A stretch of DNA of 18,312 bases from Candidatus Omnitrophota bacterium (GTDB lineage Bacteria > Omnitrophota > Gorgyraeia > Gygaellales > Profunditerraquicolaceae). The stretch spans positions 1 to 18,312 of the forward strand of contig JALNZI010000021.1 in assembly GCA_023229385.1 (NCBI GenBank), written 5' to 3'. The translations under genes were made by a program, and so were the position numbers. This document shows, piece after piece, positions 1 through 6,835 of this stretch; the first letter of the stretch is position 1; the number at the start of each line of letters is the position of its first letter. The notes under the pieces are model-generated. The model saw nothing but the letters and a program-made list of their open reading frames with translations, was not told the origin of the DNA and ran no database searches.

Positions 1-1035
1 GAGATTGAAATCAGCGGAGCCTACGCTAATATCAGCCCGAATTTTGTCAGTTCTCTGAAAGTAGTTATAGAAAACGTCAACCGTTTTTACCGTAAACAGC
101 TGCGTAAATCCTGGAGGATAAAAGGGGTCGAAGGAGCGGTGCTGGGTGAAAATTATACTCCGCTGGAAAAAGTGGGTATTTATATCCCCGCCGGAACTGC
201 TCCGCTGGTCTCAACTGTTTATATGACGGTTTTACCGGCAAAGCTGGCAGGGGTAAAAAAGATTGTTTTGGTCAGCCCGCCGGATAAAAACGGTTATATT
301 AATCCGCATATCCTGGTAATTGCCGATCTTTTAAAGGTGGATGAGATTTATCGTGTCGGAGGAGCGCAGGGGATAGCGGCTTTGGCTTATGGAACTAAAA
401 CTGTCCCCCGAGTAGATAAGATTGTCGGGCCGGGAAATATTTATGTAAGCGAGGCAAAACGGCAGGTTTTCGGACTGGTTGATATTGATATGATTGCCGG
501 GCCGACAGAGTTGGTGATTATCGCCAATCGTTTCAGCGACCCGAAATTCATTGTCGCTGACCTGCGCGCGCAGGCAGAACACGCAAAAGGCCTGGCAATA
601 TTGATCACTAATTCTAAAGCCCTGGCTAAAGAGGTAAGCTCGCAGCTGGATGGCGATAACGGGTATATTATTTTAACCAAGAATTTAAAACAGGCCTGTG
701 ATATTTCCAATAGAATTGCCCCTGAGCATCTGGAAATTTTGGTGCAGAATCCCAAGGGTCTGGTTAAATACATAAAGAATGCCGGGGCAATATTCCTTGG
801 TCCCTATAGTCCGGTTGCCGTAGGGGATTATGTTGCCGGCCCAAGCCATGTCCTGCCGACAAGCGGCACAGCAAGGTTTTTTTCCGGCTTAAGCGTATTT
901 GATTTTGTGAAGAGCTGCCACATCATCAGCTATACCAAAAAATCGCTTGAGAAAATGCGCGAGCCGCTGGAGAAGATTGCCGGAATTGAGGGGCTGCAAA
1001 AGCATGTGGAATCGGTAAGGGCAAGATTTATTTAA
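1..1035 (+). CDS. hisD: Histidinol dehydrogenase HisD, 5' end outside the window
   Basis: This is the C-terminal 344 residues of HisD, which oxidises L-histidinol to L-histidine in two NAD-dependent steps and is zinc dependent. The reading frame is open from base 1, so the gene starts upstream; by alignment from memory with the E. coli protein (434 residues) about 68 residues are missing. Visible landmarks, in fragment numbering, are GIYIPAG, the nucleotide-site stretch GGAQGIAALAYGT, the zinc ligands Gln191 and His194 in QAEH, the catalytic pair Glu242-His243 in APEHLE, Asp276 in GDYVAG, and the last zinc ligand His335 in EGLQKH. All metal and catalytic residues are therefore present. The segment between QAEH and APEHLE is about 16 residues shorter than usual. 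It is the first gene of the his block; hisB follows after a palindromic repeat. Confidence 0.97.
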   Translation, partial: EIEISGAYANISPNFVSSLKVVIENVNRFYRKQLRKSWRIKGVEGAVLGENYTPLEKVGIYIPAGTAPLVSTVYMTVLPAKLAGVKKIVLVSPPDKNGYINPHILVIADLLKVDEIYRVGGAQGIAALAYGTKTVPRVDKIVGPGNIYVSEAKRQVFGLVDIDMIAGPTELVIIANRFSDPKFIVADLRAQAEHAKGLAILITNSKALAKEVSSQLDGDNGYIILTKNLKQACDISNRIAPEHLEILVQNPKGLVKYIKNAGAIFLGPYSPVAVGDYVAGPSHVLPTSGTARFFSGLSVFDFVKSCHIISYTKKSLEKMREPLEKIAGIEGLQKHVESVRARFI

Positions 1036-1039
1036 AAGC

Positions 1040-1091
1040 GGGGACGGTTCTATTTTTTAGAACCGGATTCGCGAAAAATAGAACCGTCCCC
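1040..1091. repeat. GGGGACGG-type palindrome, copy 1
   Basis: A perfect 18-base inverted repeat (arms 1040-1057 and 1074-1091, GGGGACGGTTCTATTTTT) surrounds a 16-base loop. It fills nearly all of the hisD-hisB gap and is followed by a T-rich run (1092-1101), so a transcript could form a terminator-like hairpin. A second copy with the same arms lies at 9067-9108, which marks it as a dispersed repeat rather than a dedicated his terminator. Repeats with this core resemble the REP-like palindromes mobilised in trans by IS200-like RAYT transposases; that link is inference, and no transposase is present in the window. Confidence 0.9.
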
Positions 1092-1112
1092 TTTCTTTTT
1101 TAAAGGAGAAAA

Positions 1113-1745
1113 ATGGAAGAAAGAATTGCTACGTTAAATAGAAAAACTAACGAAACAGAAATATCGGTTAAATTAAATATTGATGGTACGGAAGAAAGAA
1201 AAATTAAAACCGGTATTGGTTTGCTTGATCATCTGCTTGACTTGTTTGCTTACTGGGGGCATTTTGATTTAGAGGTAATTGTTAATTGGGGTGATTTTAA
1301 TATTGATATTCACCATACTAATGAAGATGTGGGGATAGTTTTAGGCCAGGCTTTTAAAAAGGCGCTTGGTGCAAAAGTGGGAATTAATCGTATTGGCTCG
1401 GCGTCAGTGCCGATGGAAGAAGTAACTGCTACCGTTGCGGTTGATATAAGCGGCAGGGGTAACTTCCATATAGATTGCAATACTAAACAGCCGGGATTCT
1501 CGGAGTTGATTAAGGGCGGTTCCGGAAAGCAGGAAGAGTATGACCTGACTTATGCCAACCACTTTCTTGAGGCATTAGCCAAACATCTGGGAATGAATCT
1601 CAATATAAAGGTCGATCCTATAAATCCGGATTTGCATACTACTTTAGAGCCTGTATTTAAGGCCCTGGGTATTGCTTTGGATCAAGCCACGCAAATTGAC
1701 CCGCGCAGGAAAGGCATCCCTTCTACCAAAGGTGTTATTGACTAA
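1113..1745 (+). CDS. hisB: Imidazoleglycerol-phosphate dehydratase HisB (monofunctional)
   Basis: HisB removes water from imidazoleglycerol phosphate to give imidazole-acetol phosphate, using two manganese ions. The 210-residue protein has only the dehydratase domain, with no fused phosphatase. Recognisable motifs are LDHLL (His40), HHTNED (His67, His68, Glu71), VPMEE, SGRG, His158 in ALAKHLG, and the C-terminal PSTKG. The usual second metal motif HHxxEAxFK reads HTTLEPVFK (His175, Thr176, Glu179, Lys183), so one normally conserved histidine ligand is threonine. The protein is also somewhat longer than usual, with extra residues around 126-145. A good Shine-Dalgarno, AAAGGAG at 1102-1108, supports the ATG. 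The stop overlaps the hisH start by one base (TAATG), indicating translational coupling. Confidence 0.94.
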   Translation: MEERIATLNRKTNETEISVKLNIDGTEERKIKTGIGLLDHLLDLFAYWGHFDLEVIVNWGDFNIDIHHTNEDVGIVLGQAFKKALGAKVGINRIGSASVPMEEVTATVAVDISGRGNFHIDCNTKQPGFSELIKGGSGKQEEYDLTYANHFLEALAKHLGMNLNIKVDPINPDLHTTLEPVFKALGIALDQATQIDPRRKGIPSTKGVID

Positions 1746-2359
1746 TGAAGATTGCGATTATTGACTATGGTATGGGCAATATTCATAGCGTGTCTAAGGC
1801 GATTGAGCTTTGCGGCGCAAAACCGGTGGTAACCAATAAAAAAAGTCAGTTGCGTTCTTGCGCAAAAATCGTCCTGCCGGGAGTCGGCGCATTTGATGAT
1901 GCGATGGCCGAATTGGAGAAATTGGGATTGGTCCCGGTTATTAAAGAACAGATCAAAAATAAAAAACCTTTCCTGGGTATTTGTTTAGGCATGCAGCTTT
2001 TGTTTGAAACCAGCCAGGAGGCTAAGAATAAAACAGGCCTGGGTGTTTTAAAAGGGCAGGTAGTCAAGTTTAGCGCTAAGCCTGGACAGAAGATTCCGCA
2101 TATGGGATGGAATAATTTAGTGGATGTTTCAGGCGGATGCCCTTTGTTAAGAGGTGTAAATGCAAGTGAGCAGGTTTATTTTTGCCACTCATATTATCCT
2201 GAGCCTTCGGATAAGAATGTTATTGCGGCAAACTGTAATTATGGGGTGAAATTTGCCTGTGCCCTGGCCAGGGAAAATATTTACGGAGTGCAGTTTCATC
2301 CGGAAAAAAGCCAGGCAGTAGGTTTAAAGATAATCAGGAATTTTGTGGAATTATGTTAA
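1745..2359 (+). CDS. hisH: Imidazole glycerol phosphate synthase, glutaminase subunit HisH
   Basis: HisH is the class I glutamine amidotransferase subunit that hydrolyses glutamine and passes ammonia to HisF, making IGP and AICAR from PRFAR in the cytoplasm. The 204-residue length is normal. The catalytic triad is visible: nucleophile Cys80 in GICLGMQ, and His185 and Glu187 in GVQFHPEKS. The HisH-typical IPHMGWN and VYFCHSYY stretches separate it from other glutaminases such as TrpG. The gene is coupled at both ends: it overlaps hisB by one base and hisA by seven bases. Its partner hisF lies about 1.3 kb downstream, beyond hisA and a lipoprotein gene. Confidence 0.97.
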   Translation: MKIAIIDYGMGNIHSVSKAIELCGAKPVVTNKKSQLRSCAKIVLPGVGAFDDAMAELEKLGLVPVIKEQIKNKKPFLGICLGMQLLFETSQEAKNKTGLGVLKGQVVKFSAKPGQKIPHMGWNNLVDVSGGCPLLRGVNASEQVYFCHSYYPEPSDKNVIAANCNYGVKFACALARENIYGVQFHPEKSQAVGLKIIRNFVELC

Positions 2360-3072
2360 TCATACCGGCGATAGATCTAAGGGGCGGCAAGGTAGTCAGG
2401 CTTTTTCAGGGCAGGTTTGACCGGGAGAAGGTTTATTCCAGCGACCCGGTTAAAGCGGCTAAGCATTGGGCTAAGCAGGGAGCGCAATTCCTGCATATTG
2501 TGGATTTAGACGGGGCCTCAAGCGGGAAACCTAAGAATTTAGAGGCGCTAAAGAATATCCTGGAAGAGGTTTGTGTGCCTCTGGAATTTGGCGGCGGGGT
2601 AAGGAGTGTAGAAATAATCTCCGAGCTGCTTAGTTTGGGGGTGCAAAGGGTTGTCCTGGGTACGCGGGCAGCGGATGATCCCCATTTTTTGAAAAAGGCG
2701 TTTAAAAAATTCGGCCAGAAAATCATTGTAAGTATTGATGCTAAAGATTCCAAAGTTTTGACCCAGGGGTGGAATAATTCAACTTCTAAAAAAGTTTTGG
2801 ATTTTGGTAAGGAACTAAAGGATATCGGGTTTAAGCAGGTGATCTATACTGATATTTCCAAGGATGGTGCTTTGGTCGGCCCGAATATCCAGGGAATTAA
2901 GGAATTGATCCGGGAAACCGGGTTGGATGTTATTGCTTCCGGAGGAGTGTCGGGCTTAAAAGATTTGATTAAGCTTAAGAGTTTGCAGAAAAAAGGGTTA
3001 TCCGGGGTGATTGTGGGTAAGGCTTTGTATGAGGGTAAATTTACTCTTGTTGAGGCTTTAAAACTGAAATAA
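2353..3072 (+). CDS. hisA: ProFAR isomerase HisA
   Basis: HisA is the (beta-alpha)8-barrel isomerase that converts ProFAR to PRFAR, the substrate of HisH/HisF. The 239-residue protein starts with the diagnostic LIIPAIDLRGGKVVRL, in which Asp8 is the catalytic base. The second catalytic aspartate is Asp167 in YTDISKDGALVGPN. Phosphate-binding glycine turns are visible at EFGGGVRS and IASGGVSG. It is a HisA rather than the paralogous HisF or a bifunctional PriA: the genome has separate hisF and trpE genes here, although trpF is not seen, so dual use in tryptophan synthesis cannot be excluded from sequence alone. The start overlaps the end of hisH by seven bases. Confidence 0.96.
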   Translation: MLIIPAIDLRGGKVVRLFQGRFDREKVYSSDPVKAAKHWAKQGAQFLHIVDLDGASSGKPKNLEALKNILEEVCVPLEFGGGVRSVEIISELLSLGVQRVVLGTRAADDPHFLKKAFKKFGQKIIVSIDAKDSKVLTQGWNNSTSKKVLDFGKELKDIGFKQVIYTDISKDGALVGPNIQGIKELIRETGLDVIASGGVSGLKDLIKLKSLQKKGLSGVIVGKALYEGKFTLVEALKLK

Positions 3073-3083
3073 AAGGAGGAAAC

Positions 3084-3500
3084 ATGGGAAAGAGAGTGTT
3101 GTGGTTAGCGGTGGCAGCGGCTTTTATTTTTTCTTTAAATGGTTGCGCCAGCAGCAGGAAAAAGGATTTAGAGATGCAGGGTTTAAGGAATCAGGTTAAT
3201 GCGTTAGAATCACAGTCACCTGCTAGAACTGAAGAGGTTGTTTCTGAGCAGGCAACAGTAACGGAAACAGAGAGCTTGGATAAAACCGGAGAAGCTAAGG
3301 ATCGGCCGAGCCCAAGGCAGATCCAGGCTGCTTTAAAGAATGCCGGTTATTATCAGGGGGTTATTGATGGCAAGCTTGGTAAGCAAAGCCGTCAGGCAAT
3401 AAGGGATTTTCAGAAAGCAAATAATCTATCGGTGGACGGTAAGGTAGGCAAAAAAACCTGGGCAGCGTTAAGAGAGTATTTACAGAAGAAAGTAAAGTAA
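3084..3500 (+). CDS. Small lipoprotein with C-terminal peptidoglycan-binding domain
   Basis: A 138-residue predicted lipoprotein. The N-terminus is a classic type II signal: Met-Gly-Lys-Arg, a hydrophobic stretch, then the lipobox SLNGC with Cys21 as the expected lipidated residue. Residues about 25-75 are polar and likely extended or partly helical. Residues about 76-135 match the three-helix PG_binding_1 fold (pattern IQAALKNAGYYQGVIDGKLG ending in the typical DGKVGKKTWAAL). It probably tethers the envelope to peptidoglycan or targets the wall. It has the strongest ribosome site in the block (AAGGAGGA, 3074-3081), 11 bases after hisA, so it is co-transcribed with his genes although no metabolic link is evident. 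The specific role is unknown. Confidence 0.88.
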   Translation: MGKRVLWLAVAAAFIFSLNGCASSRKKDLEMQGLRNQVNALESQSPARTEEVVSEQATVTETESLDKTGEAKDRPSPRQIQAALKNAGYYQGVIDGKLGKQSRQAIRDFQKANNLSVDGKVGKKTWAALREYLQKKVK

Positions 3501-3520
3501 CGGAAATTATTTGTTAACCC

Positions 3521-3644
3521 TTATCCCATCTCGTAATATGTGACAAAATTTTAAGGAAATTTTGTCACACTCGATGGGATTAATTCGCGCATTAACTTAC
3601 TCGCATTATTGCCTGCCTACGGCAGTTAGGTGTTCGTAAGTTAA
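3521..3644 (+). repeat. Compound palindromic element, copy A
   Basis: This fills most of the 154-base gap between the lipoprotein gene and hisF. Module 1 has an outer 8-base stem (ATCCCATC 3523-3530 with GATGGGAT 3573-3580) enclosing a perfect 13-base hairpin (3539-3551 with 3557-3569, loop 5). After 15 bases, module 2 is a 9-base stem, TTAACTTAC 3592-3600 with GTAAGTTAA 3636-3644, whose loop holds a smaller hairpin (CTGCC 3613-3617 with GGCAG 3621-3625). Read backwards, 14158-14260 has the same layout and shares short sequence blocks, so these are two copies of one element. I see no open reading frame in it. Confidence 0.85.
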
Positions 3645-3654
3645 GCGTTCATTA

Positions 3655-4410
3655 ATGTTAAGTAAACGTATTATTCCTTGTTTAGACATTAAGGATGGCC
3701 GGGTGGTAAAGGGGGTTAAGTTCCTTGGGCTGCGTGATGCCGGAGACCCGGTAAGTGTGGCTAAGGCATATGATGCCCAGGGAGCTGACGAGCTTGTTTT
3801 TTTAGATATTACCGCAAGCATTGAAAATAGAAAAACCCTGGTTACCCTGGTTGAAAAAATCGCCGGGAATATCTTTATGCCGTTTACGGTTGGCGGAGGG
3901 ATAAGCGAGATTGAGGATATCCGGAATATCCTTAATGCCGGGGCGGAAAAAGTTTCCCTGAATACCCAGGCAGTGAAATTCCCGGAGTTAATCAGCAGCG
4001 CTGCAAAAAGATTCGGCAGCCAGTGTATTGTGGTAGCTATTGACGCAAAGAAACAAGGGGATTTCTGGGAGGTATTTATTAACGGCGGCAGAACCCCTAC
4101 GGGCATTGATGCTGTGATCTGGGCGGAGAAAGCCGCCAGGCTTGGGGCAGGCGAGATCCTTTTGACCAGTATGGATTGTGATGGAACCAAAAACGGCTAC
4201 GATCTTAAGCTGACTAAAGAAATTACGTCTAAGGTGAATATTCCGGTGATTGCCTCCGGGGGTGCGGGAAAACTCGAAGATTTTTATGATGTTTTTACGC
4301 AAGCGCAAGCTGATGCTGCTTTGGCTGCTTCGCTTTTCCACTATGGCAAATTATCCGTTAAACAGGTGAAAGAGTATTTAAATAAAAGAGGGGTAATGGT
4401 AAGATTATGA
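3655..4410 (+). CDS. hisF: Imidazole glycerol phosphate synthase, cyclase subunit HisF
   Basis: HisF is the barrel subunit that uses ammonia from HisH to convert PRFAR into IGP and AICAR. The 251-residue length is normal. Catalytic Asp11 is in IIPCLDIKDGRVVKG and Asp130 in VVAIDAK, both at the canonical positions; the HisF-specific INGGRTPTGIDA and LLTSMDCDGTKNGYD stretches are present, as is the phosphate loop IASGGAG. The ATG at 3655 gives the canonical N-terminus, but I see no Shine-Dalgarno before it; the compound repeat ends only 10 bases upstream. The stop overlaps the hisI start in an ATGA junction, so the two are translationally coupled. Confidence 0.97.
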   Translation: MLSKRIIPCLDIKDGRVVKGVKFLGLRDAGDPVSVAKAYDAQGADELVFLDITASIENRKTLVTLVEKIAGNIFMPFTVGGGISEIEDIRNILNAGAEKVSLNTQAVKFPELISSAAKRFGSQCIVVAIDAKKQGDFWEVFINGGRTPTGIDAVIWAEKAARLGAGEILLTSMDCDGTKNGYDLKLTKEITSKVNIPVIASGGAGKLEDFYDVFTQAQADAALAASLFHYGKLSVKQVKEYLNKRGVMVRL

Positions 4411-4742
4411 AAACGATAAAATTTAAGTTAGGAAATTTGAAGTTTGATAAAAATGGATTGATTCCGGCGATCATTCAGGATTATAAGAATAATCAGGTTT
4501 TGATGGTTGCCTATATGAACAAAGAATCTTTGCGCAGGACTTTGAAATTAGGTAAGACCTGTTTTTGGTCGCGTTCAAGAAAAGAGTATTGGGTGAAGGG
4601 ATTAACCAGCGGCCATTTTCAATTTGTTAAGTCTATCGCTTATGATTGTGATATGGACGCGCTTTTAATCAAGGTACGTCAGGTGGGCAAGGCCTGTCAC
4701 ACAGGTAACCGGAGTTGTTTTTATAGAAAGATTAAGTTATAG
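4407..4742 (+). CDS. hisI: Phosphoribosyl-AMP cyclohydrolase HisI (no HisE domain)
   Basis: HisI opens the purine ring of phosphoribosyl-AMP in the third step of histidine synthesis; it needs zinc and magnesium. The 111 residues correspond to the stand-alone cyclohydrolase domain, so the pyrophosphohydrolase HisE must be encoded elsewhere. Motifs: YMNKESL, WSRSR (54-58), KGLTSG, the acidic magnesium cluster DCDMD (Asp80, Asp82, Asp84) and the zinc cysteines Cys81, Cys97 and Cys104 in ACHTGNRSCFY. It overlaps hisF by four bases. The next gene, trpE, starts 32 bases later. Confidence 0.96.
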   Translation: MKTIKFKLGNLKFDKNGLIPAIIQDYKNNQVLMVAYMNKESLRRTLKLGKTCFWSRSRKEYWVKGLTSGHFQFVKSIAYDCDMDALLIKVRQVGKACHTGNRSCFYRKIKL

Positions 4743-4774
4743 GTGCAAGCAAGGATTTTGCTGGAAGTGATTAT

Positions 4775-6259
4775 ATGCAGATGTTTAAGCCGAGTTTAAA
4801 AGAATTCTTAAAATTAAGCAGTAAGGGAAACGTGATCCCTGTTTACATGGAGATCAACGCTGACCTAGATACTCCGGTTTCCGCTTTTTTGAAGATCAAA
4901 CAAGGGGACTATTCTTTTCTTTTGGAATCAGTAGAAGGCCAGGAGAAGATTGCTCGTTATTCCTTCCTGGGGACTAACCCCAGCCTGATTTTTAAAAGCA
5001 AGGGCAGTAAGATTGAGATTATTGATGTTGCTAATAAGAAAAGCCGGAGTTTTATCACTAAAGAAACCCCTCTTGATGAAATTAAGAAAATAATGAAAGA
5101 TTTCCGCAGCGTAGAATTGGCCGGTCTGCCGCTTTTTTATGGCGGACTCGTGGGTTATCTCGGGTATGATACAGTGAGGTTTTTTGAGAAAATCCCGGAT
5201 AAAAATAAAGACACCCTGAAGATCCCGGATGCGCTTTTTATTTTAACGGATACAATCTTAATCTTTGACCGGCTTAACCATACTTTAAAGATTGTAAATA
5301 ACGTTATCTTACCGAAGCAGGCGGGGATTTTAAAGAAAAGAGAGCTTTATCAGCAGGCAATTAAAAAAATAGATTCTATCTATAACCAATTTAACCGTTT
5401 TGTTATTCAGGCTAAATCCTCAAAGCTGCCCGGTAAATTGTTTATTAACAGCAATCTTAAAAAATCTGAGTTTGTGAATATAGTAAAGAAGGGCAAAGAA
5501 TATATAAAGAAGGGTGATGTTATCCAGGTAGTTTTATCTCAGAGGTTTAAAGTTAAAACCCAGAGGGATCATTTTGAGATTTACCGTGCCCTGCGCAGCC
5601 TGAATCCCTCTCCTTATATGTATTATTTGAAATTTAAAGATTTTTCTATTGTTGGCTCAAGCCCTGAAATGCTCGTGCGTTGTGAGAACGGGTTGGTGGA
5701 GACCCGGCCTATAGCCGGAACGCGCAGGCGCGGCAGGAATAGTCAGGAAGACTTGCGTTTGGAAAAAGAGCTGCTTGCTGACGAGAAAGAAAGGGCGGAG
5801 CATCTGATGCTGGTGGATTTAGGCAGGAATGATTTGGGCCGGATAAGTAAGCTGGGTAAGGTTAAGGTTGATGATTTTATGCGCGTGGAAAAGTATTCTC
5901 ATGTAATGCATCTGGTCAGTTCAGTTAGCGCGGCACTTGACAAAAAAAGGTTTGATATTTATGATGTGTTGAAAGCGGCCTTCCCGGCAGGTACAGTTTC
6001 CGGCAGCCCGAAGATCCGGGCGATGGAAATTATTGACGAACTGGAGAACTTGAAACGGGCTTTGTATGCCGGTTCAATCGGCTACTTTAGTTTTTCGCAT
6101 AATATGGATACTTGCATTGCCATCCGCACAATAGTGCTCAAGGATGGCTTTGCTTATGTGCAGGCAGGCGCGGGGATTGTCGCTGACTCTGTGCCGGAAA
6201 AAGAATACCAGGAATCAGTGAATAAAGCTAAGGCTATGATGGAAGCAATCAGAGGTTAA
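4775..6259 (+). CDS. trpE: Anthranilate synthase component I TrpE
   Basis: TrpE makes anthranilate from chorismate, using ammonia from a TrpG partner not present in this window. The 494-residue protein has the N-terminal regulatory part with LLES (about residues 49-52), the element that binds feedback tryptophan, followed by the chorismate-binding domain. The PIAGTRRRG stretch (312-320) carries alanine where PabB enzymes have lysine, which favours anthranilate synthase over aminodeoxychorismate synthase. Other family marks are VGSSPEMLVR, LVDLGRNDLGR, AGTVSGSPKIRAMEII and GAGIVADSVPEKEYQE. The ribosome site is weak (GGAAG about 10 bases upstream); a second ATG lies two codons in. It stands next to his genes with no other trp genes visible. 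Confidence 0.95.
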   Translation: MQMFKPSLKEFLKLSSKGNVIPVYMEINADLDTPVSAFLKIKQGDYSFLLESVEGQEKIARYSFLGTNPSLIFKSKGSKIEIIDVANKKSRSFITKETPLDEIKKIMKDFRSVELAGLPLFYGGLVGYLGYDTVRFFEKIPDKNKDTLKIPDALFILTDTILIFDRLNHTLKIVNNVILPKQAGILKKRELYQQAIKKIDSIYNQFNRFVIQAKSSKLPGKLFINSNLKKSEFVNIVKKGKEYIKKGDVIQVVLSQRFKVKTQRDHFEIYRALRSLNPSPYMYYLKFKDFSIVGSSPEMLVRCENGLVETRPIAGTRRRGRNSQEDLRLEKELLADEKERAEHLMLVDLGRNDLGRISKLGKVKVDDFMRVEKYSHVMHLVSSVSAALDKKRFDIYDVLKAAFPAGTVSGSPKIRAMEIIDELENLKRALYAGSIGYFSFSHNMDTCIAIRTIVLKDGFAYVQAGAGIVADSVPEKEYQESVNKAKAMMEAIRG

Positions 6260-6273
6260 GAAAGGAGCAACAA

Positions 6274-6528
6274 ATGGCAGTACATATTCGTTTAAGAAGG
6301 ATCGGAAAGAACCCTAAAGGCAAACCGCATTTTCGGGTTACAGTTTTCGATGAGCGTAAAGGCCGGGACAGCCGGTTAATTGAAGAGCTGGGTTATTATA
6401 AGCCGACAACCGGGGAAGCAGTGCTTAAAAAAGAGCGCATTGCCGCCTGGGTAAAAAACGGCGCGCAGCTATCAGCAACCGTTAAAAATTTGTTAAAGAA
6501 AGATTTAAAGAAAAATAAAGGAGCTTAA
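6274..6528 (+). CDS. rpsP: Ribosomal protein bS16
   Basis: bS16 binds 16S rRNA and helps assemble the small subunit. The 84-residue product starts with the characteristic AVHIRLRRIGKNPKGKPHFRV and continues with ERKGRDSRLIEELGYYKP, both hallmarks of the family; the C-terminal lysine-rich tail is normal. A clear ribosome site (GAAAGGAG) precedes the ATG. The usual neighbours ffh, rimM, trmD and rplS are not here; instead rpsP lies between trpE and yajC. The yajC start follows after one base. Confidence 0.97.
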   Translation: MAVHIRLRRIGKNPKGKPHFRVTVFDERKGRDSRLIEELGYYKPTTGEAVLKKERIAAWVKNGAQLSATVKNLLKKDLKKNKGA

Positions 6529-6529
6529 T

Positions 6530-6817
6530 ATGCCACAGTCGAGCGCAGCCAGTCCGTTAATCCAGCTTTTCCCGTTAGTTTTGATTTTTGCTATCTTTTA
6601 TTTTTTGCTGATTCGTCCGCAAAAACAAAAAGAAAAAGAGCATCAGAAAATGCTGGCCGGGGTCAATAAAAATGATGAGATAGTTACTTTAGGCGGGATA
6701 CATGGTACAGTTGTCAATGTAAAAGAAAAGACTATAACTTTACGTATTGATGAAAATGTAAAAATGGAGATTGAAAAGAGCAGCGTTGCTTATATTAAGA
6801 ACCCGAAGAGCGCTTAA
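6530..6817 (+). CDS. yajC: Sec translocon accessory protein YajC
   Basis: YajC is a small inner-membrane subunit that associates with SecDF and supports SecYEG-dependent export. The 95 residues have one transmembrane helix (about 12-27, LFPLVLIFAIFYFLLI) followed at once by the diagnostic RPQKQKEKEHQKM and a small cytoplasmic domain with TLGGIHGTVV. Its Shine-Dalgarno (AAAGGAG) lies in the last codons of rpsP. The secDF gene follows 18 bases later, the standard yajC-secD-secF order. Confidence 0.96.
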   Translation: MPQSSAASPLIQLFPLVLIFAIFYFLLIRPQKQKEKEHQKMLAGVNKNDEIVTLGGIHGTVVNVKEKTITLRIDENVKMEIEKSSVAYIKNPKSA

Positions 6818-6835
6818 AAACAGGAGTTTTAAGTT

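Noticed and set aside
1040..1101. Dedicated intrinsic terminator or histidine attenuator
   Set aside because: The same arms recur at 9067-9108 without a T-run, there is no histidine-rich leader peptide, and hisB-hisH-hisA would be cut from hisD.
3521..3644. Riboswitch or T-box before hisF
   Set aside because: No T-box or known aptamer core is recognisable, and a related inverted copy lies in an unrelated place between rpmG and tRNA-Trp.
3606..4190. 194-codon open frame on the minus strand over hisF
   Set aside because: It lies opposite the strongly conserved hisF frame, has no recognisable domain and reads as a shadow of the real gene's codon use.
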